DNA from: Tamarix chinensis
Lineage: Eukaryota > Streptophyta > Magnoliopsida > Caryophyllales > Tamaricaceae
Assembly (NCBI GenBank): GCA_030549775.1
Contig: CM060174.1
Span: 10,659,786-10,723,785 of the forward strand
Reading direction: 5' to 3'
Length of the DNA: 64,000 nucleotides
Within the stretch, counting starts at the first letter, position 1, and the number at the start of each line of letters is the position of its first letter. Shown in pieces: positions 63,251 to 64,000 of this stretch. A model generated the notes under the pieces. That model was not told the DNA's origin. It ran no database searches and worked only from the letters and a program-made list of their open reading frames with translations. The position numbers and the translations under genes were made by a program.

Positions 63251-64000
63251 TATTCCATTCCAATTGGTAGTGAGTGGATCTTTATTTTACATTAAAAATA
63301 AATAAAATTAAATTGTAAGGAGTATATAAATGTAAAATTGGATAAAATAATAATATAGGAAATGGCCGATTTGGGTGAATAGCTCATTGGGAAGAGGATA
63401 TTATAGGTGAGTAGCCCACTATAAGAGACACATATGGGTCGATGACCGGTGAAAAGATATAATTTTTTAGTGTATCACCACTTTAAGGAGAAAAGCTTAC
63501 ACATGAGTTACCTGTCACATTATATCTTTTATAAGTAAATGACCCATTACTTTGTGGGTTTTATGGGTGAATTGTCTATAAGCAAGAAATTTCTAGGGTG
63601 GAGGGGGGAACCTCGTACCGATGTCTTCTCAAACTCCTCTTCGCTAAAATAAAAATTATTTAGTTCATCTATAGTTATTTGTTGAAGAGTGGGATGTTGA
63701 AGACTGCAAATTAAATGAAATATTTATTGAAGATTGTAAGTTGAAATATTGAAGAGTGGGAGATTGAAGGATGAAAAGAGAGAGTAGGGACAAATGAGGC
63801 AATGAGAGGTACAAAAATAAAAGGAATATTGTGGTTGAAACCTGTGATGCACGGAAACGGCACTTAGGTGCCGTTTCCTGTCCCCGGAAACTTTTCGGAA
63901 ACTTCTCCGGATTAAAATTTATATTAAAATTATTTAATTAATATTTTTATTAAAAATTATTATTAATAATTAAAATTAACTAATATAAAAATTAATTTTA
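63251..64000. other. Right-edge AT-rich sequence with hairpin
   Basis: Includes short repeated words (GGTGAATAGCTCATTGG, GGTGAGTAGCCCACTA near 63373 and 63410), and a perfect hairpin at 63853-63878 followed by repeated GGAAAC words. It could be the edge of another transposon that continues beyond the window. No gene recognised. Confidence 0.45.
63853..63878. repeat. Perfect hairpin GGAAACGGCAC-TTAG-GTGCCGTTTCC
   Basis: 11-bp stem with a 4-nt loop and no mismatch, in otherwise AT-rich DNA. Two further GGAAAC words follow within about 25 bp. Probably a transposon terminus. Confidence 0.8.

Overview
This window looks like nuclear DNA of a flowering plant, probably a eudicot. It is very AT-rich, has only two complete recognisable genes (one with a multi-kilobase intron), and carries a plant-type U-box protein, plant LINE fragments, Cassandra elements (terminal-repeat retrotransposons with a 5S-rRNA-like segment), a Mutator-like transposase relic and a nuclear copy of mitochondrial/plastid DNA. 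No bacterial or viral gene is visible.

Left edge to 10.5 kb, gene-bearing part: a truncated minus-strand reading frame with the start of an RNA-recognition motif (1-295); a three-exon plus-strand gene for a small TPR-like, probably plastid-targeted protein (exons 1532-1885, 7856-7994, 8089-8273); and an intronless minus-strand U-box/ARM E3 ligase gene (8835-10304). The last two converge tail to tail. Intron 1 of the TPR gene (5970 bp) holds a reversed LINE fragment and Harbinger-like elements with (ATT)n cores.

10.5-25.9 kb: AT-rich, non-coding. It holds a degenerate repeat array (11.5-12.4 kb), two local tandem duplications (15.06-15.4 and 16.94-17.83 kb), an organelle-derived insert (about 18.3-20.15 kb: full-length nad9 pseudogene, then plastid-type trnP, trnW and petG relics) and a plus-strand LINE 3' fragment (22.4-23.2 kb).

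25.9-63.3 kb: a stack of nested retroelements whose order can be read from target-site duplications. Long non-coding elements (3.4-4.9 kb) with TG...CA-like ends behave like solo LTRs of one family or group of families. I number them 0, I, II, III, IV, V, VII and VIII. Element I sits inside the 3' LTR of a Cassandra element, which sits inside element 0. Elements II and III both sit inside element IV, which sits inside element VIII. Element V sits inside a Mutator-like transposase relic. A Ty1/copia integrase relic (33.8-35.8 kb) is cut by element VII. No intact transposase or polyprotein remains.

The last 0.75 kb is AT-rich with a perfect hairpin at 63853-63878. The genes do not form a pathway; the window is two genes beside a transposon-rich block. 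Family assignments rest on recognised motifs and remembered family sequences, with no database search.
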